DNA from: Pragia fontium DSM 5563 = ATCC 49100
GTDB taxonomy: Bacteria; Pseudomonadota; Gammaproteobacteria; Enterobacterales; Enterobacteriaceae
Assembly (NCBI RefSeq): GCF_900112475.1
Contig: NZ_FOLW01000002.1
Location: forward strand, 62,001-126,000
DNA: 64,000 nucleotides
Direction: 5' to 3'
The notes under the pieces were generated by a model. It made no database searches. It was not told the DNA's origin and saw nothing but the letters and a program-made list of their open reading frames with translations. Position 1 is the first letter of the stretch. Every line of letters begins with the position of its first letter. Of the stretch, positions 8,960 to 19,064 are shown piece by piece. The translations under genes and the position numbers were made by a program.

Positions 8960-9520
8960 ATGAAAGGGAATGGACATTTTTGGCCAGCTTACGTTGATAT
9001 GATGACGGTCCTTTTACTGGTCTATTTACTTATTTCAATGATTTTTCAGGTTTTATTGATTGTTGCTCAACAAAATGTTGGTGTAAAGCTTAGTGCTCAG
9101 CAGCAGGTAGAGATTCACGCAGTTCCTCAAGGTTCTAAATTGAATGAATTACGTATGATGCTGGATGTTAATCAAAACTATCTGGGTTCGAAAAATAAGA
9201 AAGAGCTGATTAGCTGGCTGGAAAAATACAAGGATGACATTGAAAAAAATGGAGTGGTTATTTATGCCGCTTCAAAAGAAGGTAAGCAAATAGGTGTAAA
9301 TCTGACGTTGCAATACGATCGTTGTCTGGAAGTGCTTAGGACTATGCAACAGTATGAAATATCGACTCAAAAAGTGACAATTAATAATTCATCAGTCAAT
9401 ATTTTTCCTGAGGATTTTGCGGCAATTTACCTTAAGTCACCGTCAGATGTACCAGTGAAAAATGACGAAATGAGTACATCTGACAGAGCAGGAAATCCTG
9501 CCTCAGTTGGAGGGGTATAG
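8960..9520 (+). CDS. MotB/SiiA-like inner membrane protein
   Basis: The 186 residues start with one membrane segment, WPAYVDMMTVLLLVYLLISM, with an aspartate (Asp13) at the position where MotB and ExbD carry their proton-binding Asp. The rest is periplasmic. The segment NLTLQYDRCLEVLRTMQQY resembles the NxxLSxxRAxAV helix of OmpA/MotB peptidoglycan-binding domains, but in a reduced form. It is therefore the likely stator partner of the MotA-like protein at 5789, as SiiA is for SiiB in Salmonella. Its stop codon overlaps the GTG start of the HlyD gene by one base (TAGTG), which suggests translational coupling. The family assignment rests on motif and context because overall similarity to known MotB is low. 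Confidence 0.72.
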   Translation: MKGNGHFWPAYVDMMTVLLLVYLLISMIFQVLLIVAQQNVGVKLSAQQQVEIHAVPQGSKLNELRMMLDVNQNYLGSKNKKELISWLEKYKDDIEKNGVVIYAASKEGKQIGVNLTLQYDRCLEVLRTMQQYEISTQKVTINNSSVNIFPEDFAAIYLKSPSDVPVKNDEMSTSDRAGNPASVGGV

Positions 9521-10812
9521 TGTCTCAACCAACCCTTATCAAGCGCGGGATGACTGCTTTCAGGCTGATAACAAGGTGGTTTCCTCAAGGAATAGCCGGT
9601 TATACCTTATTGGCATTTTTTCTGTTTTTTATTTGGGCATTTTGTTTCCAACTCGATGTATTAGTTAAAGGTAGCGGCGTCATCCGGGTAGAGAGTCGCA
9701 ACCTTTTGCTACAGCATCCTGAAGGTGGGGTAGTACGACAACTATTGGTCCACGAGGGGGAAACAGTTACCAAAGGGCAGTTAATTGCGGTTATTGATAA
9801 CAGTTTGATCAGTGAGGATTCAGCCAAGAATGAGGCAGAGCGTCAGGCGTTAAAAATAAGAGAACAGCGCTTGCAGCATGAATTATCAAAAACCAGATTT
9901 GAATTAACGCTGACTGGCAATGATGAAACAGACAAAATAGTCCGTAGTGAATATCAACTCTATTTGTCTCGCCAAACTGCATTGCATGAACAGCTACAGG
10001 TTAATAAAGCACAGTTGGAGCAGCGTAAAGCCCAGCAGACCGAACTGATGACCAAAGTCAGTGATTTAACCAAGCAGCTGGCCTTGTCACAAAGTCAGGT
10101 CAATCTCTATAGCTCCATGGTTGCTAAAGGAGCTGCTGCGGAAGCTTCGTTATTACAAAAACGGTCAGAATTCCAGCAAGTTCAAACTTCTCTGAATGAA
10201 GCACGTCTGAGATTACCAAAAGTCCAAAGTGAGTTAGATGAGTATCAGGCCAGATCTAATCAGGCTTTGGCTGATTTTATGTCGGATACACAAAGCCAGC
10301 TCAACCAAACCAAAGTCGAATTAAGCCGGGTTGATGTACAAAACACCGCGAGCGAAGGACGTAAAGCTAACGCTCGCATTGTTAGCCCGGTTGATGGCGT
10401 GGTTCAAAAACTATTCGTGGCCCATAACGGTGCGGTGATCAAGTCTGGTGGTGAAGTGATTGAAATTGCGCCGTCAAAAGTTCCATTAATTGCTGAAGTT
10501 AAAGTTCGACCGGAAGACCGGGATCGTATTTGGGAGAAAATGCCAGCGCGTTTGCATATCAGTGCATTTGGTTCGTCTTATGCCAATACATTGGAAGGGA
10601 AAATTACGGTAATTAGCGCGGATGCCATCAGCGATGAGCAAAATGGTCGCTATTACCTGATTAGCGTTGAAGTGCCTGAACAGCAATATGAAAAAGTTAT
10701 TTATCCGGGAATGGGGGTTGATGCCTATTTGCTTACCGGAAAAAGAACACCGTTAGAATATTTAATTAAGCCATTATTAAATAATGCAAAATTAGCATTG
10801 TCTGAGCCATAG
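9520..10812 (+). CDS. HlyD-family periplasmic adaptor of the type I secretion system
   Basis: Connects the inner membrane ABC transporter to the outer membrane duct. The 430 residues start at a GTG that overlaps the previous stop. One membrane anchor lies at about 25-47. It is followed by the first lipoyl half (VVRQLLVHEGETVTKGQLIAVID), a long helical hairpin (about 100-275) and the second lipoyl half (ARIVSPVDGVVQKLFVAHNGAVI). A beta-barrel with EVKVRPEDRDRIWEKMPARLHISAF precedes the C-terminal region. The length and order are standard for HlyD/SiiD proteins. It sits immediately before the two adhesin genes, in the same operon. Confidence 0.93.
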   Translation: MSQPTLIKRGMTAFRLITRWFPQGIAGYTLLAFFLFFIWAFCFQLDVLVKGSGVIRVESRNLLLQHPEGGVVRQLLVHEGETVTKGQLIAVIDNSLISEDSAKNEAERQALKIREQRLQHELSKTRFELTLTGNDETDKIVRSEYQLYLSRQTALHEQLQVNKAQLEQRKAQQTELMTKVSDLTKQLALSQSQVNLYSSMVAKGAAAEASLLQKRSEFQQVQTSLNEARLRLPKVQSELDEYQARSNQALADFMSDTQSQLNQTKVELSRVDVQNTASEGRKANARIVSPVDGVVQKLFVAHNGAVIKSGGEVIEIAPSKVPLIAEVKVRPEDRDRIWEKMPARLHISAFGSSYANTLEGKITVISADAISDEQNGRYYLISVEVPEQQYEKVIYPGMGVDAYLLTGKRTPLEYLIKPLLNNAKLALSEP

Positions 10813-10851
10813 AAAAGGATTTTAGACAGTACCATATAAAAGGAACTGATA

Positions 10852-13800
10852 ATGATAAACGATTTTCCATTACCGGCTTCACCTGCCGTTTCAGTTATTC
10901 CTATCACGTATGCGGATAACCATATCCCACTCGATTTTGATCAGATTCAATTACTGATTAATGGTCCGGATTTAATTATAAAAAGCGGGGATGATAAACA
11001 GCTGATATTGCCGTTGGGGGCTAAATTGGCCTCACTGAATCAGCATTTATTTACCCTGAGTTTTAGTGATGGAACGGTTATCAGTTCAGACGATTTACTC
11101 AGACAGGCCAAAGTCGAAATTGAAGCGCCGGGGATGAATAGAGCAGGAAAAGATCTCAAAGGAGAGCCAACGACAGAACCTCAGGTGGTGATTAAAGAGG
11201 TCATTAATCAAGTTATTATCGATGAAAATATCGGTGGTGCCGTTGACGAGGCGGAATCGGATGAGATTACCATAACTCAGATTGATAGCGCTCTGCCTTT
11301 ACCGGACAAACAACCCGTCACTGAACTGTTGGTCAGATCTACCTCATCCGGGACTCCACCCGAACCTTTAGGCCAAGCGGCATCTGCCGGTGAATCTTCT
11401 CATCCACCGGTTACTCCTCCAGATACGGAGGGTAATGGTGTGGTTGCCATGCCACTAACCTTAACACAGGTAGCCGGTGTTGCGGATATGTTGAATCATT
11501 TTTGGCAAGGCGGGACGGGAAATCTGGCAGCAACCAAATCAGGTGATTGGGCAACTCAATATGTGGCGACTAATATTGATTTATCTGCGGAGTCATCTAA
11601 TTGGACCATTCAAGTCAACAATAATCAGGTGATACCTGAAGGTATGGTTGCCAGGGTGATTCGGTTAGATAAGAGTAGTGGCGATATTAGTGTGACTGGC
11701 CTGCCTGCCGGATACGTATTGATTACTGCGGATAGTGCGGAAGGTAAATTTTACAATCTGCAACCTAATGAATTGATGCTTATTTATCCGCAAGGACATA
11801 AAGCATCGTTTGAATTGAGTTTTACCTATACCTCGTTATCCGGTACTCAGATCAAAGAGAGTGCTAAGTTTGTCATTGTTGATAATCCCACTACTAATAT
11901 CGACAGTGATGGTCGCTTCCAGCTGTCAACAATGATGAATGACGTTAACGTTTTGGGCGGCAGCGGCGATGACCACATTATCGCCGGTCATCAATATGGT
12001 ATTTATGATGGCGGTGCTGGACACAATACTGTGGATTATTCCGCTTCATCCCAGGCATTGGTGATTGACCTGACAAAAGGGGAAACCACCATTGCATCCA
12101 ATGGTACTAAGCAGCATAGCCTAATTAATATTCAGGAAGTGGTCGGCTCAGATTATGGCGATACGCTGATTGGTAATAGTGTTGATAACGTTTTACGCGG
12201 TGGTGCTGGTGATGACTTGCTGATCGGCGGAGCGGGAAATAATCGCTTAGACGGCGGTAGTGGAATCAATACTGTTTCTTATGCGGCATCCACGACTGGC
12301 GTTTCCGTTGATCTTAGTGGTGGAGTGACCAGTAATAATGGACTAGGTGGTCAAGATACCCTGTTAAATATCCAAAATATTATTGGTAGTAGTCAGGATG
12401 ATGTGTTGATTGGAAATCATCAAAATAACCATATTCAGGCGGGAAATGGTGACGATACCCTAATGGGAATGGGGGGCGATAACTATCTTGATGGCGGTGC
12501 TGGTATTAATACCGTGAGTTATGAGCACGATATTGCCGGTGTTCATGTGGATCTCTCTACGGGAGTCGCACAAAACGGCTTCGGTGGGACAGATACGCTG
12601 ATCAATATCCAACAAATTATTGGTTCATCATTTAATGATGTTTTACTCAGTGGTCGGGGATATTCCTACATCCGAGGTGGTGGTGGGAATGATACGCTGA
12701 TTATTAACGGTGACATGGCCAGCCGGGCAATACTTGAAGGTGGGCTAGGTGATGATATGTTTATTGCTGGTAACGGCGTGAATAAATTTATCGGCGGTGG
12801 TGGTTTTGACAAAGTTGATTATAGCCAGGCTCGTAGCGGTATTGATGCTAATCTAAAAACGGGTCAGGTTTATGATAATGGCTTTGGCGGCATGGATACG
12901 CTGGAGGAGATTTCAGCCATTATCGGTACCCAGTTTGCCGATCGTTTTATATTAGGTAACGGTAATCATCATATTTCGGCTGGCGGTGGAGATGACACCA
13001 TTATTGCGGGTAGCGGAAATAATCATATTGACGGTGGAAGCGGGTTTAATACCGTTGACTATAGCGCTGCTGTTAGCGCGATTAACGTTGATCTACTGAG
13101 TGGTGTTGCCAGTAGTAACGGTTTTGGCGGTCAAGATAATCTAACCAACGTTAATCAGATTATCGGGACTGCATTTAACGATGTCATTGCCGGCGGTAAT
13201 GGTGATGATGTTATTTATGCCGGTGATGGTGACGATATTATTCTTGGTTCATTAGGCAGCGATACGCTGTTTGGCGGGGAAGGGAATAATAAACTGGATT
13301 ACAGTCGGTTATCTGCCGGCGTCACCATTGATGTCATTAACGGCCGTACAATCAAATCAGTCGGTGGGACAGATTCATTTTCACATTTCACCCAGTTTAT
13401 TGGTTCTCTCGATAACGATGTATTCATTATGTCTAAGGGCAACTTCACTATCGACGGTGGTGCAGGGGTGGATACGGTTGATTATAGTCAGATCAGCGCG
13501 AGAATTGTGGTTGATTTACGCAGTGGCCGTGCCTACCAATTTGATGCCGCCAATGCTGATTTCGGCGTTCAGTACTTATCCTCAATAGAAAAAATTATCT
13601 TACCAAATTCAGTATCCGGTAGAGGAAGCGTGGTTTATACCGGTACCAGTGGTGGCCTTTGGGTTATGGGTAGTGATGGCGCAGATACCTTCTATGTTAT
13701 GGGGGGAAGTAATACGTTTACTGGCGGAGGTGGTACTGATTGGATTTCTTATATACATGCCAAGTCTGGTGTCAACGTGAGAGTCGATGCCAATAACAAT

Positions 13801-14910
13801 GGCAAAGCTACGAACAATGGTTATGGTGGTCAGGATATTCTCAACGGGATTGCTTATATTCAGGGGTCGTCACATGACGATTATCTGGCGGGTAATAACC
13901 TACTGAACGGACGCAAGGGTAACGATACTCTGGAAGGAACGGGCAGCGGTGCGATTGCTTATTATCGTGAATCACCGAGGGGTATTGTGGCGGACCTGGA
14001 AGCTGGGATAGTGAGTGATGACGGCTATGGATATCAGGATAAGTTAATCAATATCAACAAGATATATGGCAGCGATAGCGGCGATATTATCTATGGTAAT
14101 TCGCAAGATAATGTCATTAGTACTTATGAGGGGAATGATTTAATTTTTGGCAGCAAAGGTAATGACTTTCTTAATGGTGGCAGTGGCATTGATACCGTTG
14201 ATTATAGCCTGCTGGACGCTGGGATCCAGGCCAACCTGTCAACGAAGATAGTGAATAAAGGCGTTAACGGTAAAGATAATTTGGCATCAATAGAAAATCT
14301 GACTGGAACGATATTTGATGATGTCCTGATCGGTGATGCAGGGAATAATATTCTGGTTGGTGGTGGTGGTAATGACATTCTCATTGGCGGCGGTGGTGAT
14401 GATTTACTTTTCGGTGGTAATGGATTTGTTACCGCCAGCTATCAAACATCGACCTCAGGTATTCATGCCAATTTGAGTACCGGGGTGGTTGCTGATGGTT
14501 TAGATGGAACAGATACGCTGGTTCAGATTAATAAAATTTTGGGCTCATCCCATGATGATATCTTCACCATTACCAGTAGTAGCGATCTGCAGAACTATGT
14601 TATTGACGGCGGGGCAGGTATCGATACGTTGAAGAAAGTCGGTTCTGGCCAGACGTTCAATTTAACCGGTCCAGATTTTCAGATTAGTAATATTGAACGG
14701 TTTGATTTTGCTGATAAAGCTGCCGACGACATTACTGTCGATCTTAATGCGTTATTTGCCGGGCAGGCTGCCACCTCTTCTATTTTTATGAATACCGATG
14801 CTGCCGATGTTGTTCATCTCTCTGGTAGCGGTTGGTCAATGGTCGCTAGCGATGCGAATAGTGAAACATGGGCTAACGGGAATCAGACCTTCAGCCATAC
14901 GTGGGCTTAA
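10852..14910 (+). CDS. Large repeat adhesin/RTX-like type I secretion substrate 1
   Basis: A 1352-residue protein without any cysteine that I can see. Residues 1-95 form an N-terminal domain shared with the next gene (LLINGPDLIIKSGDDKQLI). Residues 96-235 are a Pro/Glu-rich linker and 241-345 look like a beta-sandwich (NWTIQVNNNQVIPEGMVARV). From about 365 to 1250 there are roughly ten to eleven units of 70-100 residues, each combining a VDLxxGxxxxNGFGGxDTLxNIQxIIGS block with GGxGxDxL calcium-binding nonapeptides. The last 100 residues (NIERFDFADKAADDITVDL onward) are non-repetitive and probably carry the secretion signal. The features fit a calcium-dependent surface adhesin or exoprotein exported by the adjacent transporter. 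The target surface is unknown. RBS AAAAGGA precedes the ATG. Confidence 0.85.
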   Translation: MINDFPLPASPAVSVIPITYADNHIPLDFDQIQLLINGPDLIIKSGDDKQLILPLGAKLASLNQHLFTLSFSDGTVISSDDLLRQAKVEIEAPGMNRAGKDLKGEPTTEPQVVIKEVINQVIIDENIGGAVDEAESDEITITQIDSALPLPDKQPVTELLVRSTSSGTPPEPLGQAASAGESSHPPVTPPDTEGNGVVAMPLTLTQVAGVADMLNHFWQGGTGNLAATKSGDWATQYVATNIDLSAESSNWTIQVNNNQVIPEGMVARVIRLDKSSGDISVTGLPAGYVLITADSAEGKFYNLQPNELMLIYPQGHKASFELSFTYTSLSGTQIKESAKFVIVDNPTTNIDSDGRFQLSTMMNDVNVLGGSGDDHIIAGHQYGIYDGGAGHNTVDYSASSQALVIDLTKGETTIASNGTKQHSLINIQEVVGSDYGDTLIGNSVDNVLRGGAGDDLLIGGAGNNRLDGGSGINTVSYAASTTGVSVDLSGGVTSNNGLGGQDTLLNIQNIIGSSQDDVLIGNHQNNHIQAGNGDDTLMGMGGDNYLDGGAGINTVSYEHDIAGVHVDLSTGVAQNGFGGTDTLINIQQIIGSSFNDVLLSGRGYSYIRGGGGNDTLIINGDMASRAILEGGLGDDMFIAGNGVNKFIGGGGFDKVDYSQARSGIDANLKTGQVYDNGFGGMDTLEEISAIIGTQFADRFILGNGNHHISAGGGDDTIIAGSGNNHIDGGSGFNTVDYSAAVSAINVDLLSGVASSNGFGGQDNLTNVNQIIGTAFNDVIAGGNGDDVIYAGDGDDIILGSLGSDTLFGGEGNNKLDYSRLSAGVTIDVINGRTIKSVGGTDSFSHFTQFIGSLDNDVFIMSKGNFTIDGGAGVDTVDYSQISARIVVDLRSGRAYQFDAANADFGVQYLSSIEKIILPNSVSGRGSVVYTGTSGGLWVMGSDGADTFYVMGGSNTFTGGGGTDWISYIHAKSGVNVRVDANNNGKATNNGYGGQDILNGIAYIQGSSHDDYLAGNNLLNGRKGNDTLEGTGSGAIAYYRESPRGIVADLEAGIVSDDGYGYQDKLININKIYGSDSGDIIYGNSQDNVISTYEGNDLIFGSKGNDFLNGGSGIDTVDYSLLDAGIQANLSTKIVNKGVNGKDNLASIENLTGTIFDDVLIGDAGNNILVGGGGNDILIGGGGDDLLFGGNGFVTASYQTSTSGIHANLSTGVVADGLDGTDTLVQINKILGSSHDDIFTITSSSDLQNYVIDGGAGIDTLKKVGSGQTFNLTGPDFQISNIERFDFADKAADDITVDLNALFAGQAATSSIFMNTDAADVVHLSGSGWSMVASDANSETWANGNQTFSHTWA

Positions 14911-14968
14911 GCTATGACACTAAGCAAGAATAACCAAGGCAGCATAAGCAGCATAAAAGGATTTAACC

Positions 14969-17900
14969 ATGAATAATAATGTATCTGTACCTGGCACCAA
15001 TCCCACATCCATGGTGCCTTTTACCTATGCTGAAAATAAAATTCCTTTTTCCTGGAGTAAAGATGACGTTCAGCTATTGATTAATGGGCCTGACCTGATT
15101 ATTCAAACCAGCAATGGCGAACAGATAATTTTGATGCTGGGAGCTGAGTTGGCATCGTTGCATGATGGGTTGTTCAGACTCATATTCAGCGATGGTAAAG
15201 TACTGGATTCAAGTGAAATTATTACTCAGGCAAAAATACAGAGTACTGCACCAGAGAGAGATAAGGCACCTGAGAGCCTAAATCCAGAAGCACTTCAGGA
15301 AGGTAATATCGTCGTTAAAGAAGTTGTTGTCGAAGATATTATTACCATAGACAGCAAGGGTGGTGGTGCAACAGAACAACAAGATGATTCAACCTACGTT
15401 CAATTAGATGCCACTGTTGAGACGACGCTGACGAAAAATCAGGTTGTTGATGACTCTATTCCTGTGATTAAGAAAAGTTCGGGTTCTCCACCGGTCGAGC
15501 AGCAAATTCAAAACAGTAATATTCCGACGCTAGGTGAGCCAACGGAGCCAACCATTGTTTATCCTAAGGTCACATTATTGCAAGTGAGTTCATGGCGTGA
15601 TCCTGTTGCTCATCGTTATCAAGTGGGGACGGGGAGTGAGGAGGCCAGAACGGATGGCAGCATTAAGCAACAGTATCAATCTACGCGAATTGATTTATCT
15701 AATGAAAGCGCTAATTGGACTATTGATGTTCAGAACACCGCGTATTTTGCTGATGGAATGGTCAGCCGGATCATTCGTTTTGATGAGGCCATGGGCCAGG
15801 TAACCTTAAGCGGATTGCCGGCAGGATACCAAATGATTACCGGAGGTACGGCAGAGGGGAATCGATACGGTTTATTACCGGGTGAAATAATGTTGATTTA
15901 TCCTCAGTCACAATACGATACCTTTACTGCAAACGTCTCTTTTACCGACGCTGAAGGCAATATCAAGCAGCAGAAAATGACCTTTAGCGTAGTGGATAAT
16001 CCGACATCGTTAATTGATAGTAAGGGACAAATCCAACTGGCAGCGAGCCCGAATGATGTGTCTGTCATTGGTGGTACCGGCGATGATTTTATCATTGCCG
16101 GTAAAGGGAATGACAGTTATGACGGTGGGGCTGGGAGCAACACTGTTGATTTCAGCAAAATTACTGTCGGAATAACGGTTAATTTAACGGAAGGAACCGT
16201 TACTGGTGGTGGGCAATATAGTTTGTCTAATATTCAGAATATTATTGGTACAGATTATGATGACGTGTTGATCGGCAATCACCAGAATAATCATCTACAA
16301 GGTGGGTTGGGTAACGATACGCTAATTGGTGGTGGTGGGAATAATATTCTCGACGGCGGTGAAGGTGTTAACACCTTGAGCTATCAACATGCCAATTCCG
16401 CCGTGAGTGTTGATCTGAGCTTGAATCAGGCCACCAATAATGGGGAAGGTGGTACCGATCAAATCACGAATATTCAAAACGTCATAGGAAGCCAACATAA
16501 CGATCGGATTGTGGGTAATGGGAGTGATAATTATCTATCTGGTGGGGATGGTGATGATGTCCTTATTGGTATGGGTGGAAATAATACTCTTGATGGCGGA
16601 ACGGGCATCAATACTGCCAGCTATGAGAATTCAACGTCAGGTATTCAAGCCGATTTAATAACCAAGATGGTCAGTAATGGTTTTGGTGGAACGGATACTT
16701 TAATCAATATTCAGGACATTATTGGCTCTAGTTTTAATGACAGAATTGTGAGTGGCAACGGTAGTTCCTCAATCCACGCGGGAGCGGGTAACGACATTAT
16801 TATCGTCGGCGGAAATGCAAGTAGTCGAGCTATTCTGGATGGTGGTGAAGGCGATGATTTATTTATTGCTGGCTATGGCTATAACGCCTTTATTGGCGGA
16901 GGCGGTATTGATACGGTTGATTATAGTCATGCATTAACTGGTATTAACATCAGTATGAAAGATAATCGCGCCTATGTGAATGGATTTGGCGGTATCGATC
17001 AATTTGACGGGATTACCGGTATTATAGGTTCTGAATTCGACGACCGTATTGAGCTCGGTGCGAACGATGCCATTATTCATGCGGGCGCTGGAAACGATCT
17101 AATTATTGCTGGTGGCTCCGGGACTAATTTGATTGATGGCGGCAGTGGCATTAATACGTTGGACTATAGTAATGCAGCATCCGGTATCGATCTCAGCTTG
17201 CAACAAGGTAAGGCGCGACAGAATGGATTTGGCGGTCAGGATACAATCGCGAATATCCAAAACTTAGTCGGTTCGGGATGGAACGACACTATCGAAGGCG
17301 ATGATCACGATAATAATATTAGCGCTGGAGCGGGTGATGATTGGGTATACGGTTCCAAAGGCAATGATGTCATTGATGGTGGAAAGGGCAGTAATACTCT
17401 GGACTATAGCCGGTTATCTGAAGGTGTCACCGTTAATATGGTGCAGGGCACTGTACAGAAAGGGATAAACGGTAGCGATAGTTTTACTTCCTTCGACAGT
17501 TTTATTGGTACGGAACAAGACGATTCATTTCTTATTACTACTGAGGTTGCTTCAATTGATGGCGGTGCTGGCTTTGACAGCGTGGACTTTGGCACTATCG
17601 GTGGCAGCTTTATCGTTGATTTGTCTAGCGGAACCGTTGTTGGGCGCAATGGTACTAATCAGAATATGGGAACAATACGCCTGAACGGTATCGAAAAGGT
17701 TATCATCAGTTCGGGAGTTGGCAGCCATTTCATTGGTCATATGACCGAGAGTAATGAGTTTGTTGGTAGTGCCGGCAATGATATTTTCCGTGCTAACGGT
17801 GGCAATAATGTGATTACTGGAGGCGGAGGCGCTGATTGGGTGGAATATATTAGTGCTACCCAAGGTGTTAACGTTAATCTGAATCAAAACGGTATTGGCC

Positions 17901-19024
17901 TTGGTGTAAGTAGCGATAACGGATTTGGTGGGCAAGATATTTTAAATGGTATCACTCATCTTCGGGGTTCTTCTTTCGATGACGTTTTAACCGGCAGTCA
18001 TTACCTTGATGGCGGTCGTGGCAATGATGTTTTGGTCGGGGATAATGGCGCTACGGCATATGCCTATTATGGTTCAGTAAGCTCAGGAAGAGGGGTAGTT
18101 GTCGACTTGGCTGCGGGTATCACTTCAGAAGACGGATATGGTACTCAGGATACTCTGTCGGGCATAAGGAACGTTATTGGTTCAAGTAATAACGATACGG
18201 TATATGGCGATAATAGTAATAATATCATCAGACTCGGTGCGGGTGATGATTATATGTATGGTAGCCAAGGAAATGACGCATTATATGGCGAGGCTGGCAC
18301 AGATACCATTGACTATAGTTTGTTAAATGCTGCTGTTAATGTGGATCTGTCTACTGGTAAAGCGAATAAAGGCGCTAACGGTACAGATACGTTAAGCAGT
18401 TTTGAGAATATTACCGGTACACAATATGCCGATGTATTAAAAGGGGATAACGGCAGTAATGTTATTCGCGGCGGCGGTGGAGACGATATTCTTATTGGCT
18501 TGGGCGGCAATGACACTTTAATTGGTGGTGATGGCTTTGTGACCGCCGATTACAGCTTATCTCCAGACGGAATCATTGCCAATCTTTCCAATGGTCAGGT
18601 TCAGGATGGTCACGGTAGTCTGGACACGCTGATCTCCATTTCAAAAATTACCGGCTCAGGTAAAGACGATATATTCCAAATAACCAATAATCTGGATTTG
18701 CATCAGTATACGCTCGATGGTGGGGCGGGGAATGATGTGATTAAAAAATCTGGCGCTGGAGGATTATTTACGATCGGTGACAGTAACTTTCATATTGCTA
18801 ATATTGAAAAGCTGGATTTTGCCGACGGTAAAAATGACACGCTTAATGTGGATCTTTCCGGTTTGTTCAATGGATATTCATCAAATGCTTCAATCAATTT
18901 GAATACTGATGCTGGAGATACGGTAAATATCAGCCCTGGTGGTGGCTGGAGCCTGACTGCCAGCGGTAGTGGCCATGAAACGTGGAGTCATGGTGAGCAA
19001 TCTTTTACTTGGTCATGGGCATAA
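14969..19024 (+). CDS. Large repeat adhesin/RTX-like type I secretion substrate 2
   Basis: A 1351-residue paralogue of the preceding protein with the same plan: N-terminal domain to about 95 (LLINGPDLIIQTSNGEQII), linker with ETTLTKNQVV, beta-rich domain (NWTIDVQNTAYFADGMVSRI), repeats from about 367 to 1250 and a matching C-terminal domain (NIEKLDFADGKNDTLNVDL). The repeats keep register along the length but the residues have diverged throughout, so this is an old tandem duplication. Both genes start from good ribosome binding sites (AAAGGATTT here) and are 58 bases apart. Both should use the same exporter. The linker regions differ most, which might suit different ligands or different surface retention. 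Cysteine is absent here too. Confidence 0.85.
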   Translation: MNNNVSVPGTNPTSMVPFTYAENKIPFSWSKDDVQLLINGPDLIIQTSNGEQIILMLGAELASLHDGLFRLIFSDGKVLDSSEIITQAKIQSTAPERDKAPESLNPEALQEGNIVVKEVVVEDIITIDSKGGGATEQQDDSTYVQLDATVETTLTKNQVVDDSIPVIKKSSGSPPVEQQIQNSNIPTLGEPTEPTIVYPKVTLLQVSSWRDPVAHRYQVGTGSEEARTDGSIKQQYQSTRIDLSNESANWTIDVQNTAYFADGMVSRIIRFDEAMGQVTLSGLPAGYQMITGGTAEGNRYGLLPGEIMLIYPQSQYDTFTANVSFTDAEGNIKQQKMTFSVVDNPTSLIDSKGQIQLAASPNDVSVIGGTGDDFIIAGKGNDSYDGGAGSNTVDFSKITVGITVNLTEGTVTGGGQYSLSNIQNIIGTDYDDVLIGNHQNNHLQGGLGNDTLIGGGGNNILDGGEGVNTLSYQHANSAVSVDLSLNQATNNGEGGTDQITNIQNVIGSQHNDRIVGNGSDNYLSGGDGDDVLIGMGGNNTLDGGTGINTASYENSTSGIQADLITKMVSNGFGGTDTLINIQDIIGSSFNDRIVSGNGSSSIHAGAGNDIIIVGGNASSRAILDGGEGDDLFIAGYGYNAFIGGGGIDTVDYSHALTGINISMKDNRAYVNGFGGIDQFDGITGIIGSEFDDRIELGANDAIIHAGAGNDLIIAGGSGTNLIDGGSGINTLDYSNAASGIDLSLQQGKARQNGFGGQDTIANIQNLVGSGWNDTIEGDDHDNNISAGAGDDWVYGSKGNDVIDGGKGSNTLDYSRLSEGVTVNMVQGTVQKGINGSDSFTSFDSFIGTEQDDSFLITTEVASIDGGAGFDSVDFGTIGGSFIVDLSSGTVVGRNGTNQNMGTIRLNGIEKVIISSGVGSHFIGHMTESNEFVGSAGNDIFRANGGNNVITGGGGADWVEYISATQGVNVNLNQNGIGLGVSSDNGFGGQDILNGITHLRGSSFDDVLTGSHYLDGGRGNDVLVGDNGATAYAYYGSVSSGRGVVVDLAAGITSEDGYGTQDTLSGIRNVIGSSNNDTVYGDNSNNIIRLGAGDDYMYGSQGNDALYGEAGTDTIDYSLLNAAVNVDLSTGKANKGANGTDTLSSFENITGTQYADVLKGDNGSNVIRGGGGDDILIGLGGNDTLIGGDGFVTADYSLSPDGIIANLSNGQVQDGHGSLDTLISISKITGSGKDDIFQITNNLDLHQYTLDGGAGNDVIKKSGAGGLFTIGDSNFHIANIEKLDFADGKNDTLNVDLSGLFNGYSSNASINLNTDAGDTVNISPGGGWSLTASGSGHETWSHGEQSFTWSWA

Positions 19025-19064
19025 AATCCAGCGAATGATAGATAAAAAATAGGCGTTTATAAAG

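Noticed and set aside
5789-9520. MotA-like and MotB-like genes as a Zorya (ZorAB) phage defence system
   Set aside because: The two genes are separated by a TolC gene and embedded in a secretion operon, and there are no zorC, zorD or zorE genes. The SiiAB comparison fits better.
17552-17935. 127-codon reading frame antisense to the second adhesin gene
   Set aside because: A frame shadow of the repeat-coding strand; low-complexity Thr/Asn/Ile text.
10852-19024. Repeated DNA in the adhesin genes as a CRISPR or tandem-repeat locus
   Set aside because: The repetition is protein-level (calcium-binding and VDL/NGFGG blocks) with variable codons and no uniform spacer pattern. No cas genes are in the window.
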